This document shows, in pieces, positions 22,935-24,312 of a DNA stretch of 24,312 nt. Source of the stretch: Phoenicibacter sp963588595 (GTDB taxonomy: Bacteria > Actinomycetota > Coriobacteriia > Coriobacteriales > Eggerthellaceae); assembly GCA_963588595.1 (NCBI GenBank), contig CAVAIA010000031.1:1-24312 (forward strand), written 5' to 3'. The notes beneath the pieces are model-generated. The model was not told the origin of the DNA, searched no databases, and saw only the letters and a list, made by a program, of their open reading frames with translations. Both the position numbers and the translations under genes were made by a program. How positions within the stretch are numbered: the stretch's first letter is position 1; every line of letters starts with the position of its first letter.

Positions 22935-23285
22935 TCACTCTTCTTCAATTTCAATTGAAGAAATTTCGAGTTCACTTCCCTCTATCAATTCTGTGAATTC
23001 TTTTTTGCAATTTGGACAAGTTCTATGAAACATGTCATGGCTAAATTCTTCACCACACTCCAAACAAACAGACTTGGGTTGAACATAACAAACGTCTAGC
23101 TTGCAATCCTTCGTTAAAGGGTCATCATCTGCCAAAATCCTGAAAGCATATTGAAGAGCGTCGTCTATGACTTCTTTGTAGACGCCAACTCTTAAGTTGA
23201 TCTTCTTTAACTTTAGAGCATCCCTTGCAATTGCAGCTTTTTTCGCTGTCTTAAGAACGTTCGTTACAATTGAGAGCTCATGCAT
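22935..23285 (-). CDS. hypA: Hydrogenase maturation nickel metallochaperone HypA
   Basis: HypA delivers nickel, with HypB, to the large subunit of [NiFe] hydrogenases. The 116-residue protein begins MHELSI, whose His2 binds nickel in this family. A structural zinc site is formed by Cys74, Cys77, Cys90 and Cys93 in two CxxC pairs (CLEC, CPNC). Length is normal, with a short acidic C-terminal tail. It follows tatC by 16 nt on the same strand. No hydrogenase structural genes or other hyp genes are in the window, so nickel delivery to a hydrogenase is expected from the family and not proven by context. Confidence 0.95.
   Translation of the reverse strand: MHELSIVTNVLKTAKKAAIARDALKLKKINLRVGVYKEVIDDALQYAFRILADDDPLTKDCKLDVCYVQPKSVCLECGEEFSHDMFHRTCPNCKKEFTELIEGSELEISSIEIEEE
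22937..22970. terminator. Hairpin at the asd/hypA convergent junction
   Basis: Perfect 10-bp arms TTCTTCAATT (22941-22950) and AATTGAAGAA (22953-22962) with a 2-nt centre, plus an outer ACTC/GAGT pairing. It starts about 12 nt after the asd stop, so it could slow or end transcription from both sides, but no T-run follows on either strand. It lies inside the last codons of hypA (Glu/Ile repeats), so it may be a by-product of coding. Confidence 0.3.
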
Positions 23286-23301
23286 TAAAAGCTAAATTCC
23301 T

Positions 23302-24081
23302 TTAATCTTCTTCGTCGAGAGCTTCGAGTTCTTGTTTTTCAATCCTTTTTTTAAGAACCACCCTAGCAACAAGCAAACTTATCTCATAAAGAGAAATTAG
23401 CGCGCCGAACATCAAAAGCATTGTTATAGGAGAAGAATCTGGAGTCACCATCGCGCATATCACCATTAAAACGATGTAGATATATCTCCATGAAGACCTA
23501 AGTTTTTTATAGGGAACAATTTTGAAAATAACAAGATAAAAAACGACAAGAGGAATTTCAAACGCAACCCCAAACGATAGCAAAAATTTAATTATTATAG
23601 TGATGTAGGATTCAAGCCTAGGCTCTATGTTTCCAAGCCCTGATACTTGAGAAGTTAACCACTCAAATGCAGTTGACAGGATCACCGAATAGCAAAACAC
23701 AACCCCAAACACAAAAAGAGCGCAAGCAACAACAAATGTTGGGACAAACCACCTTCTTTCGTTCGGCTTAAGCGCTGGCAAAAAGAATGCTAGGATTTGC
23801 CAAATAATCACAGGCGACGTTCCAATGACGCTAAAAAATAGAGTAATTTGCAAACGCGTGAAAAAAGGCTCAAAAGGGTCGATTGCATTTAAGACACCAT
23901 TACCATTAGCGTCAAGAGGCAAAACGTCTCGGATAGGCCAAATTAAAATTTGTCCCATCGTTGGGGCGGCAAGATAAAAAACCACAATTGCGATAAGCAA
24001 ACAAACAACGATTCTCACCAAGCGCATTCTAAGTTCGCTCAAGTGATCAATTATCGACATTTTTGCGGGACCGATTGCCAT
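23302..24081 (-). CDS. tatC: Sec-independent (Tat) translocase subunit TatC
   Basis: TatC is the membrane receptor for twin-arginine signal peptides. The 259-residue protein has six hydrophobic segments. The N-terminal HLSELRMRL (13-21), FEIPLVVFYL with the conserved Glu, and TPDSSPITMLLM near the C-terminus are family marks. The first external loop contains an EF-hand-like DANGNGVLNAID at 57-68 before the usual DPFEPFFTRLQ region. The C-terminus is cytoplasmic and charged (KKRIEKQELEALDEED). It starts 5 nt after the stop of the TatA/B-like gene and precedes hypA by 16 nt, giving a tatB-like/tatC/hypA operon. Confidence 0.96.
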   Translation of the reverse strand: MAIGPAKMSIIDHLSELRMRLVRIVVCLLIAIVVFYLAAPTMGQILIWPIRDVLPLDANGNGVLNAIDPFEPFFTRLQITLFFSVIGTSPVIIWQILAFFLPALKPNERRWFVPTFVVACALFVFGVVFCYSVILSTAFEWLTSQVSGLGNIEPRLESYITIIIKFLLSFGVAFEIPLVVFYLVIFKIVPYKKLRSSWRYIYIVLMVICAMVTPDSSPITMLLMFGALISLYEISLLVARVVLKKRIEKQELEALDEED

Positions 24082-24086
24082 AAAAA

Positions 24087-24312
24087 CTAACTCTTCTCAC
24101 TTTTTTTCTCTTGGCGTTTTTTGTCGTAATCTTCCTTCATTTTTTCGACGTCAACTTTTCTCTCTTGAAGTGATTCTTTAGTTTCAGATGCAATTTGAGT
24201 CGCATCTTCTTTCAACTCTTTCGCGCTTTTAATCGCGCTATCTTTAAGATTTGAAACAGCTTCCATAGAATCCTTAAATGGATCTTCGGCATCTGAATCA
24301 ATCAGCTCTTTA
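24087..24312 (-). CDS. C-terminal part of a TatA/TatB-like protein (runs off window)
   Basis: An open frame enters from the right edge and ends at 24087-24089 (TAG). The visible 74 residues are highly charged and would form helices or a coiled coil (AVSNLKDSAIKSAKELKEDATQIASETKES... ending KKRQEKKSEKS), with no membrane segment. The tatC start follows after 5 nt, and tatB commonly precedes tatC. The composition fits the long amphipathic and charged tail of a TatB-like protein. The diagnostic N-terminal membrane helix lies outside the window, so the assignment rests on position and composition. With tatA at 12263-12601, this would give a full TatABC-type set. Confidence 0.6.
   Translation of the reverse strand, partial: KELIDSDAEDPFKDSMEAVSNLKDSAIKSAKELKEDATQIASETKESLQERKVDVEKMKEDYDKKRQEKKSEKS

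Overview
This AT-rich window looks like the chromosome of an anaerobic, low-GC Gram-positive bacterium. A Coriobacteriia-like actinobacterium is my best guess, at moderate confidence. Three things point that way: the gene blocks greA-lysS-clpC and ispD-ispF-cysS, a relic of a SpaA/Cna_B surface adhesin, and at least one gene (the NYN protein) whose -10 box sits so close to its ATG that the transcript should be leaderless. This is read from motifs and gene order only; no database search was run.

Layout. (1) Positions 1-2040 are a recombining accessory patch. It holds the 5' end of a membrane-anchored surface-protein gene, a NYN-domain nuclease-like gene, a truncated SpaA-like adhesin fragment, and a second complete copy of the surface-protein gene. 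The 5' ends of the two surface genes are identical over at least 148 bp. (2) Positions 2038-2547 are non-coding, with possible terminators and a decayed coding scrap, followed by tRNA-Ala(GGC) at 2548-2623. (3) Reverse strand, 2688-4849: an Mrp-type Fe-S carrier ATPase and a U32 (tRNA hydroxylation type) protein. (4) Forward strand, 4930-7716: ispD, ispF, cysS. (5) Reverse strand, 7736-12601: tatA, greA, lysS, clpC. (6) Forward strand, 12671-14095: CCA-adding-type nucleotidyltransferase. (7) Reverse strand, 14100-19240: alpha/beta hydrolase, membrane-tethered MurF-like ligase, Ddl-family ligase, aroB, DtxR-family regulator, nearly without gaps. (8) Forward strand, 19348-22925: hom, lysC, asd. 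(9) Reverse strand, 22935-24312: the end of a TatA/B-like gene, tatC and hypA.

How the genes fit together. Most of the window is housekeeping: isoprenoid (MEP) synthesis, tRNA charging and repair, aspartate-family amino acids (which also feed diaminopimelate to the wall), chorismate, protein quality control and Tat export. Tat genes next to hypA suggest folded metalloproteins, perhaps a [NiFe] hydrogenase, are matured and exported. The most interesting parts are the hydrolase/membrane Mur ligase/Ddl-paralogue operon, a ClpC that lacks its middle (M/UVR) domain, and the duplicated surface-protein locus at the left end. I saw no CRISPR array, intact insertion sequence, prophage or rRNA.
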